49,533 nucleotides of DNA from Candidatus Cloacimonadota bacterium (lineage in GTDB: Bacteria; Cloacimonadota; Cloacimonadia; Cloacimonadales; Cloacimonadaceae): positions 1 to 49,533 of the forward strand of contig JAEZUG010000044.1 of assembly GCA_023421135.1 (NCBI GenBank). Reading direction: 5' to 3'. Below the pieces are notes generated by a model, which did not search any database, had not been told where the DNA came from, and saw nothing but the letters and a program-made list of their open reading frames with translations. Both the position numbers and the translations under genes were made by a program. Of this stretch, positions 8,755 to 17,126 are shown piece after piece (the first letter of the stretch is position 1; each line of letters begins with the position of its first letter).

Positions 8755-9348
8755 TTACAGGCTTAGGGCTTTAATCACAACATCAGGCTCTTTGAATACG
8801 GGGCTTAAGCGTTTCTTATGCTGCTTTCGTCTCTGGATAAAGCGCTCAAGACTGCTGTTGACAGCCTCGGTCCAGCGCTCCTCTGAGAGTGGGATTTTAG
8901 TCTGATAAGCCTTTAGAAAAGCGTTCTTCTTCTGCTGAAACACAGGTTCTTCATAAGCCTCCACCCAGAATAACATGAGGTGACTCAAATCATGCTCGGG
9001 ATACTCATAGCGGCTTTCTTCGAAATCTATCAGATAAAAGCGGTTCCCATCGGTAAGGATGTTGCCGGGAGAATTATCCCAGTGACACAAAGTAGTGCCT
9101 TCTTCCATGAAGTTGAGATGAAAAGCAGAGATCACTTCCGCCAGAGCAACGGGATCAAAGCTCTCATCTGAATCCAGATAAGGCACTGCATCCAGTCTTT
9201 GCAAACTGAGCCAAAACGGAGCTTTATGATTAAACAGCTTGGGGCAGAAGGGGAGACTGCTGCGATATACTGCCAGCTCTGCGTTGAAGGCATCCGGAGA
9301 CTTGAATGACTTGAGGACAGAGAAAGGGCGTATTTGGATTCTTTGCAT
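8755..9348 (-). CDS. Small APH/choline-kinase-fold phosphotransferase
   Basis: 197-residue protein with the catalytic core of the aminoglycoside phosphotransferase superfamily. The Brenner loop is H89-W-D91-NSPGN96 and the metal-binding loop is LIDFEES (about 106-112), followed by the usual D at about 120 in EYPEHDLSH. The N-terminal lobe is very short and no clear ATP-anchoring Lys/Glu pair is seen, so it is smaller than normal members (250-300). The substrate is unknown; nothing points to antibiotic resistance, and a lipid, sugar or small-molecule hydroxyl is as likely. The start has an AGGAAG ribosome site. A strong hairpin with a T run (9361-9406) lies just 12 bases upstream of the start codon. 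Confidence 0.75.
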   Translation of the reverse strand: MQRIQIRPFSVLKSFKSPDAFNAELAVYRSSLPFCPKLFNHKAPFWLSLQRLDAVPYLDSDESFDPVALAEVISAFHLNFMEEGTTLCHWDNSPGNILTDGNRFYLIDFEESRYEYPEHDLSHLMLFWVEAYEEPVFQQKKNAFLKAYQTKIPLSEERWTEAVNSSLERFIQRRKQHKKRLSPVFKEPDVVIKALSL

Positions 9349-9360
9349 TGTTCTTCCTGT

Positions 9361-9406
9361 AAAAAACCGTTCCTCTGTGATAAGCTTTATCAGAAGAGGA
9401 ACGGTT
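9361..9406 (-). terminator. Terminator-like hairpin in front of APH-like gene
   Basis: Read on the minus strand, AACCGTTCCTCT (9406-9395) pairs perfectly with AGAGGAACGGTT (9376-9365), with an inner TGATAA/TTATCA stem (9392-9387 with 9383-9378). A run of T (A on the plus strand, 9361-9366) follows. It lies 11 bases after the beta-propeller gene stop and fits a rho-independent terminator. The next start codon on this strand is only 12 bases further, so it may act as an attenuator for the kinase gene. Confidence 0.8.
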
Positions 9407-9417
9407 ATAGATGATTA

Positions 9418-10242
9418 TTAGTTTAGTTTGAACCGCTCTATCCGGTTCTTTTCCCAAAGTGGAACCAGAAGCTCTTGAGTGGGTTGATGATAATAGATAT
9501 CGGCAGGGCTGCGGAGCTCGTTTTTGAAGACTTCAAAGCAATTCTGTTCCTGAGGTATCATATAGACTGCCTGGGTATCCCAACTGCTGAAATAGATTCG
9601 ACCTTTGTCATCGATAGCTATGCCATCCAACTGGCTATATATGGTATTTGAGAAGATCCCAAATTCCTGGGTCTCGGTGTTGATCACCATGATGGAAGAT
9701 TTCTCTATAGACGAGACTATCATCATCTGTTTGCGGGGACGATCGAAGACTATGCCATTGGGAGCTTCCAGATTGGGGTCAGTGAGTTTGTTCACAGATG
9801 ATTCCGGAATGTTGACCACAAAAACTGCATTGGCTTCCGTATCAGTCACATATAGGAACCCTTTATCATCCAGGGCTATATCATTGAGGTTCTTGGCTCC
9901 TTCGATGGGCAGAGTAGTGAGCAATGAAGCAGAGGGAATATCAACGGTGATCACCTGCTTCTGATCTGCAATATAAAGATATGGGGGGCTAACGGCAATG
10001 CCCTTGGGGGCAACCAGACCATCCTTGAAGAAGACGCTGAGTTTCCCCTCTTCATCCATACTAAGGATAGCCTTGCCCTTGGTGTTGGAGATCAGGAAAC
10101 GGTTGTTGGTGCCATCGAAAGCAATGCTTTCCGGACCTTTCAGACGAGCTTTACCTTGCAGCAGCAGAATTGCCAGAAGGCAAGCTACTATCAGGATTAG
10201 CAGGTATATGGCGAATTTCTTGTAGCTGGGTTTCATATTCAT
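9418..10242 (-). CDS. Membrane-anchored NHL/SMP-30-like beta-propeller protein
   Basis: 274-residue protein with an N-terminal membrane helix (about 11-30) and an extracytoplasmic domain made of repeated strands of the NHL/SMP-30/YncE type: GPESIAFDGTNNRFLIS, LNDIALDDKGFLYVTD, PNGIVFDRPRKQMMIVS, LDGIAIDDKGRIYFSS. These look like five to six blades. Such propellers bind ligands or proteins, and some are lactonases; catalytic residues cannot be assigned here. It begins 4 bp after the cysS stop, with its ribosome site (AAAGGA) inside the end of cysS. An in-frame ATG two codons later is an equally possible start. Confidence 0.8.
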   Translation of the reverse strand: MNMKPSYKKFAIYLLILIVACLLAILLLQGKARLKGPESIAFDGTNNRFLISNTKGKAILSMDEEGKLSVFFKDGLVAPKGIAVSPPYLYIADQKQVITVDIPSASLLTTLPIEGAKNLNDIALDDKGFLYVTDTEANAVFVVNIPESSVNKLTDPNLEAPNGIVFDRPRKQMMIVSSIEKSSIMVINTETQEFGIFSNTIYSQLDGIAIDDKGRIYFSSWDTQAVYMIPQEQNCFEVFKNELRSPADIYYHQPTQELLVPLWEKNRIERFKLN

Positions 10243-10246
10243 GTGT

Positions 10247-11653
10247 TTATCCTTTTATTGTCCAGGTGCAACCCTCTTTGGAGTCTTTCAGTTCAATCCC
10301 CAGGCTGGCAAGATCATCCCTGATCTTGTCGCTGAGGCTCCAATCTTTATCCGTTCTGGCTTTGGTGCGATAACTGACGATTAGATCGATTAATTGACGG
10401 GAAAGATCCGGCATCCTGGTTTCCAGCAAGAGCTCAGTATTCTGGAAAAATCCCAGGGCCGCACCGGATTGCAGGAGCAGCGCCGCAGCCTCTTCCCTAT
10501 CGACCAGATCGCGGTTTTGGTTCTTAATAACGCGGGTGAGATCAAAGAGCACGGCAATAGCCCGGGCAGTATTAAAATCGTCATCCATGGCAGCTTTGAA
10601 GGTCTGTAATTCTTCCACCAGTTCCGGATTCTTTATCTCGAGCTTCAGTAGCTCTTCAGGTGTCTTGGCAGATTCTGCCAGCAAGCTCTTAAGAGCAGAG
10701 TAGATATTACCGATAGCACGTTCGGATTCGGCGATGATCTCGCGGTTGAAGTCTATAGGAGAGCGATAGTGTTTGGAGAGGAAGAAGAAACGGATGGCCT
10801 CAGCGCTATGCTGTTCCAGGATGTCTCTGGCCGTAAAGAAGTTATTGAGGCTCTTGGACATCTTTTCGCCTTCGATATTTAAGAAACCATTGTGCATCCA
10901 ATAATTTGCCAAGGGTTTACCGGTGGTGGCCAGGGCTTGAGCCAGCTCGTTCTCATGATGAGGAAAGACCAAGTCTATCCCACCGCCGTGGATATCAAAG
11001 GTTTCCCCCAGATACTTCTGGCTCATTACAACGCACTCGGAATGCCAGCCCGGGCGACCTTCACCCCAGGGGCTGGACCAAAATGGTTCTCCCGGCTTGC
11101 TCTTTTTCCAGAGAGTGAAATCTGCAGGATTCTTCTTAAGCTTGTTTTCTTCCACTCTGGCTCCTGCCATCTGGTCTTCCAGCTTTTTCCCGGAGAGGCT
11201 GCCATAAGCCGGTAATGATTCGGCATCAAAATACACATCTCCACCGGATTCATAGGCATGTCCATTCTTTACCTGAGCGTCTATGATCTGGATTATATCT
11301 GCCATCACTTCCGTGGCTCGGGGTTGATGATGCGGTTTCTTGATTCCCAAGCGCTCACAATCATCCAGGAAAGCCTTGCTATACTTATCGGCTATTGTGC
11401 TGAATTCCTTTTTTTCTTCGATGGATTGGGCGATGATCTTGTCGTCAATATCGGTGATATTTTGCACATAAGTCACATCGTAACCCAGGTATTCAAAATA
11501 CCTGCGGACTACATCGAAGAAGATGAAAGCACGGGCGTTTCCGATGTGAAAATAGTTATAGACGGTTGGTCCGCAGGCATAGAGCTTCAGTTTTCCGGCT
11601 TCCACCGGAACGAAATCCTCTTTCTTGCGGCTCATAGTGTTGTAAATCTGCAT
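10247..11653 (-). CDS. cysS: Cysteinyl-tRNA synthetase
   Basis: 468-residue class I aminoacyl-tRNA synthetase charging tRNA-Cys. It shows HIGN at 36-39, KMSKS at 264-268 and the zinc-binding set Cys27, Cys207, His232 and Glu236 that confers cysteine selectivity. The C-terminal DALR-like helical region is complete and length is typical. It lies 16 bp downstream of the C25 peptidase gene, within a long minus-strand run. Confidence 0.97.
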   Translation of the reverse strand: MQIYNTMSRKKEDFVPVEAGKLKLYACGPTVYNYFHIGNARAFIFFDVVRRYFEYLGYDVTYVQNITDIDDKIIAQSIEEKKEFSTIADKYSKAFLDDCERLGIKKPHHQPRATEVMADIIQIIDAQVKNGHAYESGGDVYFDAESLPAYGSLSGKKLEDQMAGARVEENKLKKNPADFTLWKKSKPGEPFWSSPWGEGRPGWHSECVVMSQKYLGETFDIHGGGIDLVFPHHENELAQALATTGKPLANYWMHNGFLNIEGEKMSKSLNNFFTARDILEQHSAEAIRFFFLSKHYRSPIDFNREIIAESERAIGNIYSALKSLLAESAKTPEELLKLEIKNPELVEELQTFKAAMDDDFNTARAIAVLFDLTRVIKNQNRDLVDREEAAALLLQSGAALGFFQNTELLLETRMPDLSRQLIDLIVSYRTKARTDKDWSLSDKIRDDLASLGIELKDSKEGCTWTIKG

Positions 11654-11669
11654 TCTTTATACCTTTAGA

Positions 11670-14600
11670 TTAGTTATATACTACGACGCTTTCTGTTTTT
11701 TCCACTCTCTCCCCAGCGGAGTTGGTGGCCTTTATCTTCACAAAGTAGGTGTTGTTTGCCAGGCGATTCCCTGCCTCATCGCGTCCATCCCAGGGGATAG
11801 TATTGAAACCCTGACGTCCTAGTGTTTTGAGCTCTCTTATCTTTCTTCCCCGAATTGTATATATCCCGATCTCCAGATCTGCGTTATCCGAGAGCAAGAA
11901 GGTGAATGAGCTTTGATTTTGCATGGGGTTGGGATAGATCAGGAAGCGTTCCAGGTTAAAATCACCTATCTTTCTCACAACGAATTCCGTGGAAGCTACT
12001 GCCGGCAGATTGAAGCTGTCGAAGGCAATCAATTGGATGTTGTGAGAGCCTTCTGTGAGCGGAGGAAGCTGATATTGCAGGGTTCCAGTGGTGTATGAAT
12101 TTGTGTCGTAATTGAAGTATTGTGTAACGGGGATGGGTTGCAACGAACCATCAATTACCAACAGGATGTTTCGTCCAGCGTTTCCGGTGATGTTGATTCC
12201 GCTGTCATCCGAGATGCGTGCCATAAGAATAGGAGCCTCTCCCACGGTATCTCCAGCTCTGAAATCCCAGCTAGAAAGAAAAAGCTCTATCTGGGGAGCG
12301 GATACATTGGTGACGGGCACAGCTTCATCGCTTAGCTTCATCGAAGAGTAGTAGGATACGAAGTCTTGTTTTTGCGTCGGATCCCAGATATAAGACACGA
12401 TAGAGGCGGTATTGCCAGTTCGCACATCATCGGGCACAATGTAAGCACCGGTGAATTGGTTGTTCTCCACACTCACACTTCCTCTAAAGATCTGCTGCCC
12501 TTTCTCACTTACGGAAACGTTGTCCAGGCGATATTGGTTTTCGGTGTCAAAGGCGACCAGCTCAGCAGTCCCGTTTACAGGCTGAGAAGCTAAGAATGAT
12601 CCGGAGAATTCCACTACTTCACGAGAGTTAAAAACATCTTCAGCTTCGGGGAGGACAGGGTTTATCCCGGCATAGGTGAGCGGGGGATTGATCTTGAGAT
12701 GAGGATCACCCAGCAACATATAGACGGATTCATTGTAAGGATCCGCAGAGTAGGCAATCTTGGCGCTCATGATGGCCTGACCCAGGTAGTAGTTCTGGTT
12801 TATCATCCGTGGGATCAATAGGTAGAGCAGCGCTGCATTTTGCTCTGGGAAAGAGATACGGCTGGCACTCCAGGAGGCAATCGCTCCATTTTCCGGCCGC
12901 AATACCAGCTTCTCTCCCAAGCTTTCAAATCCCCAATAGTCAAAATTGGAGACACTGCAAGACATAGCAATGAAGAGGGGCATCTTCTTCCCGTTGGCCA
13001 GACGTCCCATATCAGTGGACAAATTGAAGTAATCCTCTGTTCCCAGATTATCATAGGAACCATGGCCAATATAGATCCAGACTAGTTTACCGTCATTGAT
13101 AGAAGATACCAGGCGGTCTCTGGCAGCGGGTTTGTTCTGAAACTCGTCATAAGAGTAGTTCCAGGCAAAAATCTTATCGGCATAGATGCTGGGAACCATC
13201 AGAGAAGCAGCCTGTTGCACCTGTTTGGTGTGTTTATCTTCATAAAAGGTGTTTGGCCCATTGTAGAGGTCATCTGCCAGCAATACTGCAGAATTTCTCC
13301 ACCAGCCGGGGATAATGTTTCTGGTGTAATCCCTGAAGTTTGCGATCATCGTATTGAGCTCTGATACATTCTTCACGGGATATCTGCCAATGGCAAGCTC
13401 GGGGAAATTGTCTTGTGTTATCATCCCAAACCAATCATCGGAGAGGGTTGAAGCCTGATTTATGCTTCTCTGCCACACCATCAGTTTGTTTTTTGGCGCT
13501 GCCTGACGAGACGTGTTTACCCAGTCGATAGTCCCCAATCCCAGCAGAGTGAGAGAGCTGAGCCTGGCATTTTGGCCAGATGTTGGAAAATTATGATAGA
13601 CGTGGCGGATGAACTGGCGCAGAGCTGCCGGATCTGGATGACCTCCGTTGAACTGATTGAAGATATCCTGTTGATCCACGATCCGAGTATTCAGGCCATA
13701 GTCTTCACGGTATATTGCAGCCAGATTCTGGGCTGCTGCTACGAACTCCTGGGGGGCAATAATCAGGTTGTCCAAGGGAGTGGGGTCGGCTAGGAGGTTT
13801 ACAGGTTCTATTGCTTCCACCAGGACAGGACTGTAATACTCACTGCTCTGTAGCAATTGAATCCTGGCCCCTGTGATGCCCTGAGCTATCAGGTAGCCCT
13901 CTTGAACCGGCACTTTCTCGACACTGTATTGATTATTCACCATATAAGCATCCAAGTTGGTGTTGTCGCCGGTGATGTTGTAACGTACCCGCCGCAGTGA
14001 GTCTGATGTGAGAATCCTGAATTGACCTGCCGTCTTATTGATAAAGCGGGAATAGGATATTTGGAAGTAATCCAGGTAATAGTTTAGAGTCCCGCTTCTT
14101 AATAGTCTGAGTGTGACAGCGTTCTCGCCGGGAATCAAGCTATTAATGGTTCTTTCAAAGCCGTAGTTTGAGACATTGGGCCAGGTGAAGACATTGGGAT
14201 TTGTGGCACTATCACTCTGAAGCTGGGTTCCATTGACGTTTACCGATATCCTGTGAGTAACATAGGATTCCACCGATTCTTGTATGATCTCAAATCGAAG
14301 GATCTGATCCTGGCTAATATCAAGATCTGGCAGTGTGAAACTGTAGGCATAATCTGCTGTAGTGTTCCCAAAGAATCTGCTCATAAACCAGCGATAGCTA
14401 TGGACATCGCGTCGGTAACGATCTTCTTCATTGCGATAGATCTCTGTAAAAGTATTGGTCTCGACATCATAGCTGTCGTAAGCAGTTTGTGCCTGTATTC
14501 TTTGAGGGTTACCGGGAAAATCTCCGCCAAAAGTAAGCCAATACACGGTGTTTTGGCTGTATGGACTAAAGAAGTGATTATCTCCGATACTGGCATTCTT

Positions 14601-15524
14601 ACTCAGACCATTCCGGCTAGTACCGTAGAAAAGAATATGGTCTGAAGTGTTGAATAACCCGTCGTCTTCGCCAACTACAGTGATGGGGACTTCTCTAAAC
14701 TCGGGGCCCAGCTGAACAGCATTGTTACCCAGGACAGCTCCGCCTGTAGTGAAGAGTCGGAGGCTGCGGGGATCGAGATCGGCAAGCGGGAACGAACTGA
14801 TCTGGCTGCGGTTTATGCGGTACATCCCGTCCTTATCTGTCTCAATTCTGATCCACCAGTCGGACTTGCTGAAATCTGCATAGTTTACGGTCGTTCTGGT
14901 ATCCTGGCGCCAAAACAGTGCCTGTTCAGGATTGAGGATAAGACTAAGGAGAGTCTCGGCCAAGGGCTCAGTCTGGGCTGGAGAGCGGTAGTCTGTGTTT
15001 CCTGATATGGTGACCTTGAACCGCAAATTGGTGGCTACCCTCAGGCCGGTGTTACCATCGTAACGGAAGGGATTTATCCTGATGGGAACAAAGCTGTATC
15101 CTCTGAAACTGCCATTGGGCAGCAGCTCAAAGACATTATGACTGAAGCTTGTATAGAGTTCAGGGTTTTTCACGTAGTTATTTATCCAGACACCGTACTG
15201 ATCTACAACGTTGGGTACAGGTTGGATGGGTTTTAACAGGGGGAGGCTCTGATAGTCCTCTGATAAGAGGGATACGCTGATCTCTCCTCCCGGAGGAATA
15301 GCTACTTTCAGCTCTGAATAAGGGATTGAAGGAGCTCCAATGATTCCATCTGAATTCATACCAGGGGCAGATATATAGAAGAAATCTCCGGCTTCAACAA
15401 GTTCGTATTCACCCGGTTCATACTCAAAGACCAGCTCACGAGGACTACTGCTGATCAGTTCCACGGATGCCCAAAGTCCAGATAAACTCAGGACTAGCAA
15501 AAAGATCAGTATGCTATGCTTCAT
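11670..15524 (-). CDS. C25 (gingipain-family) cysteine peptidase, PorU-like, with FlgD-like Ig C-terminus
   Basis: About 1284-residue exported protease. The start at 15524 gives a clean signal peptide (MKHSILIFLLVLSLSGLWAS) with GGAAGG in front; an upstream in-frame start at 15560 would only add basic residues. Order: signal, propeptide-like beta domain (about 20-180), long beta-rich region to about 560, peptidase C25 domain (about 570-930) with the catalytic dyad His821 (IGHGSYDNL) and Cys856 (AMSCSVS), Ig-like domains, and a C-terminal FlgD-type Ig domain beginning FLIYPNPMQNQSSF. This resembles PorU, the sortase-like C25 protein of the type IX secretion system (T9SS), but no other T9SS gene is in the window. 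Its start overlaps the small membrane protein gene by 11 bases. Confidence 0.88.
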   Translation of the reverse strand: MKHSILIFLLVLSLSGLWASVELISSSPRELVFEYEPGEYELVEAGDFFYISAPGMNSDGIIGAPSIPYSELKVAIPPGGEISVSLLSEDYQSLPLLKPIQPVPNVVDQYGVWINNYVKNPELYTSFSHNVFELLPNGSFRGYSFVPIRINPFRYDGNTGLRVATNLRFKVTISGNTDYRSPAQTEPLAETLLSLILNPEQALFWRQDTRTTVNYADFSKSDWWIRIETDKDGMYRINRSQISSFPLADLDPRSLRLFTTGGAVLGNNAVQLGPEFREVPITVVGEDDGLFNTSDHILFYGTSRNGLSKNASIGDNHFFSPYSQNTVYWLTFGGDFPGNPQRIQAQTAYDSYDVETNTFTEIYRNEEDRYRRDVHSYRWFMSRFFGNTTADYAYSFTLPDLDISQDQILRFEIIQESVESYVTHRISVNVNGTQLQSDSATNPNVFTWPNVSNYGFERTINSLIPGENAVTLRLLRSGTLNYYLDYFQISYSRFINKTAGQFRILTSDSLRRVRYNITGDNTNLDAYMVNNQYSVEKVPVQEGYLIAQGITGARIQLLQSSEYYSPVLVEAIEPVNLLADPTPLDNLIIAPQEFVAAAQNLAAIYREDYGLNTRIVDQQDIFNQFNGGHPDPAALRQFIRHVYHNFPTSGQNARLSSLTLLGLGTIDWVNTSRQAAPKNKLMVWQRSINQASTLSDDWFGMITQDNFPELAIGRYPVKNVSELNTMIANFRDYTRNIIPGWWRNSAVLLADDLYNGPNTFYEDKHTKQVQQAASLMVPSIYADKIFAWNYSYDEFQNKPAARDRLVSSINDGKLVWIYIGHGSYDNLGTEDYFNLSTDMGRLANGKKMPLFIAMSCSVSNFDYWGFESLGEKLVLRPENGAIASWSASRISFPEQNAALLYLLIPRMINQNYYLGQAIMSAKIAYSADPYNESVYMLLGDPHLKINPPLTYAGINPVLPEAEDVFNSREVVEFSGSFLASQPVNGTAELVAFDTENQYRLDNVSVSEKGQQIFRGSVSVENNQFTGAYIVPDDVRTGNTASIVSYIWDPTQKQDFVSYYSSMKLSDEAVPVTNVSAPQIELFLSSWDFRAGDTVGEAPILMARISDDSGINITGNAGRNILLVIDGSLQPIPVTQYFNYDTNSYTTGTLQYQLPPLTEGSHNIQLIAFDSFNLPAVASTEFVVRKIGDFNLERFLIYPNPMQNQSSFTFLLSDNADLEIGIYTIRGRKIRELKTLGRQGFNTIPWDGRDEAGNRLANNTYFVKIKATNSAGERVEKTESVVVYN

Positions 15525-15723
15525 CCTTAGCCTTCCCCGAAAAGAGCTTCTCCAACCCATAGATCAACAGGTAGAAGACAAGCATAAAGAGAAATATACC
15601 CAGCATCCCTTTGCCCAGCACAAGTATGGAGGCCATGAGGTCTCCACCGGATCTCTGAGTTGCAAGGTTCCTTAGTGAGTCGTTTATCGCGGCAGTACCG
15701 ATAGTTGTCATGAAAGCTGTCAT
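15514..15723 (-). CDS. Small single-pass membrane protein, OadG-like
   Basis: 69-residue protein with one strong membrane helix at about 37-58 (VLGKGMLGIFLFMLVFYLLI) followed by EKLFSGKAKDEA. The GKGMLGIFLxxLVxYLLIxxLEKLF pattern recalls the gamma subunit of sodium-pumping decarboxylases (OadG), which is small, single-pass and hard to recognise. No alpha or beta decarboxylase subunit is nearby, so this is only a resemblance. The start has AGAGGAAC upstream. It lies between RlmH and the C25 peptidase and overlaps the latter by 11 bases. Confidence 0.6.
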   Translation of the reverse strand: MTAFMTTIGTAAINDSLRNLATQRSGGDLMASILVLGKGMLGIFLFMLVFYLLIYGLEKLFSGKAKDEA

Positions 15724-15738
15724 TTGTTCCTCTGTCTT

Positions 15739-16203
15739 CTAATAGTGATAAGAACGGTTGTTTTTTATCATCTTAGCCCGGTAGATCTGTTCCAACAGGA
15801 TCAAACGGGCAAACCTATGCGTAAAGGTCATGGCTGAGAGGCTGAGAAGCAGATCGGCTCGTTCTTTCAAAGCTGTCGAAGTGCCGTAAACTCCACCTAT
15901 CACAAAGACCACGTTTTTATTCTCAGATATATTAGTCAGGAAAGAGCTGAATTCAAGCGAGCTTTTTTGTTGACCGCGTTCATCAAGCACTACGAGGAAG
16001 TCTTCTTTTGCGATTCTCTGCATACAGAGAGCAGCCTCTTTTTCCATCACCTGCGTGGGCGATGAATTGTGCTTGAGGCTCTCGTCCGCCAGTTCGACTA
16101 TCTCCAGCTTACAATATGGCTTCAGACGTTTCTGATACTCAGCCAAGGCCTCTATCAACCAGGCATCTTTTGATTTCCCAAACTGGATCAGACGCAGGTT
16201 CAT
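15739..16203 (-). CDS. rlmH: 23S rRNA (pseudouridine1915-N3)-methyltransferase RlmH
   Basis: About 154-residue SPOUT-family methyltransferase that modifies pseudouridine 1915 in helix 69 of 23S rRNA. The C-terminal knot region is clear: VFVIGGVYGTS, LLLSLSAMTFTHRFARLILLEQIYRA and the terminal NRSYHY. I chose the ATG at 16203 (MNLRLIQFGKS), matching the family N-terminus; a TTG six codons upstream overlaps the preceding gene. Two bases separate it from the phosphate butyryltransferase stop. Confidence 0.95.
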   Translation of the reverse strand: MNLRLIQFGKSKDAWLIEALAEYQKRLKPYCKLEIVELADESLKHNSSPTQVMEKEAALCMQRIAKEDFLVVLDERGQQKSSLEFSSFLTNISENKNVVFVIGGVYGTSTALKERADLLLSLSAMTFTHRFARLILLEQIYRAKMIKNNRSYHY

Positions 16204-16205
16204 GC

Positions 16206-17108
16206 TCAGGCTGGCATGCAAGCCAAACCCATTGCCATGCAGAGCATCTTTATCTCTCCAGTATCTGCTCTTGAGGGTATCAGGATCGGCACTTTGGTGC
16301 CCATAACCACATGTGCTACCCTGAAGTTGCAGTAGTAGGTCATAAGCTTGCCGTAGATATTTCCAGCTTCAATATTGGGCACTATCAGGACGTCTGCTTT
16401 GCCTCCCACAGGAGAGGAGATATTCTTGATCCTGGCAGCTTCCTGATCAACAGCATTATCAAAAGCCAGAGGGCCTTCAATAATACAGTTTCCCAGCTGT
16501 CCCCGCTCGCACATCTTGGCAATTATTGCAGCATCAACACTTGATTGCAGCTTGGGATTAACAGTTTCGACAGCAGTGAGCATAGCTACCTTGGGCAGAG
16601 GATTTCCCAGGGCATGGGCAACCTGAACAGCATTACGCACGATAGCCACTTTTTCACTAAGCCCGGGGAGGAGATTTATCCCACCATCACTCATAAGCTT
16701 GATCCCTTCCGGATGCTCATATGCCAGAACGTCTGAGATCACTTCGCTGATCCTGAGACCGTTCTCCTTGTCCAACACAGCCTTTAGCAAGACAGAAGTA
16801 TCAGTCTTGCCCTTGAGAATCAAGTCGCCTCTCTTCTCATGTACCAGTTGCACAGCGGTCTTTGCAGCCTTCACCAAGTCTGGCCCGACATCTATAATCT
16901 CAAAGCCGTCGATGTATTCAGGAGCCAGCTTCATGAGCAGGGCTTCGATTGCGCCCTTGTCACCAACCAGGATACTCTCTGCCAGATTCTCCTGTTTTGC
17001 CAATATGGCTGCATCAAGAGCAGATTCGGTTTGCGCAGCGGCTATGATGGCTGTGCCTTTCTTATTCTGCTTTACAGCTTGAATCATCTCATTGAAATCT
17101 TTATACAT
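16206..17108 (-). CDS. ptb: Phosphate butyryltransferase/acetyltransferase family enzyme
   Basis: About 300-residue enzyme exchanging acyl-CoA and acyl phosphate. It shows the PTA/PTB family features: MSDGGINLLP (around residue 140), AVETVNPKLQSS, GPLAFDNAVD and the C-terminal ADVLIVPNIEAGNIYGK. Length and sequence fit Ptb better than the longer PTA. The ATG at 17108 has AGGAG six bases upstream and is preferred over the one at 17126. No butyrate or acetate kinase is adjacent, so the acyl group is not fixed by context. The product could feed substrate-level ATP formation in an amino-acid fermenter. Confidence 0.9.
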   Translation of the reverse strand: MYKDFNEMIQAVKQNKKGTAIIAAAQTESALDAAILAKQENLAESILVGDKGAIEALLMKLAPEYIDGFEIIDVGPDLVKAAKTAVQLVHEKRGDLILKGKTDTSVLLKAVLDKENGLRISEVISDVLAYEHPEGIKLMSDGGINLLPGLSEKVAIVRNAVQVAHALGNPLPKVAMLTAVETVNPKLQSSVDAAIIAKMCERGQLGNCIIEGPLAFDNAVDQEAARIKNISSPVGGKADVLIVPNIEAGNIYGKLMTYYCNFRVAHVVMGTKVPILIPSRADTGEIKMLCMAMGLACMPA

Positions 17109-17126
17109 GCAATCTCCTGCTTTCAT

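Noticed and set aside
8579..8905. Plus-strand open frame starting in the inverted-repeat element
   Set aside because: It overlaps the APH-like gene on the other strand, has no ribosome site and a low-complexity basic product.
8755..9348. Aminoglycoside resistance gene
   Set aside because: Only the shared kinase core is visible; length and context do not match known resistance enzymes.
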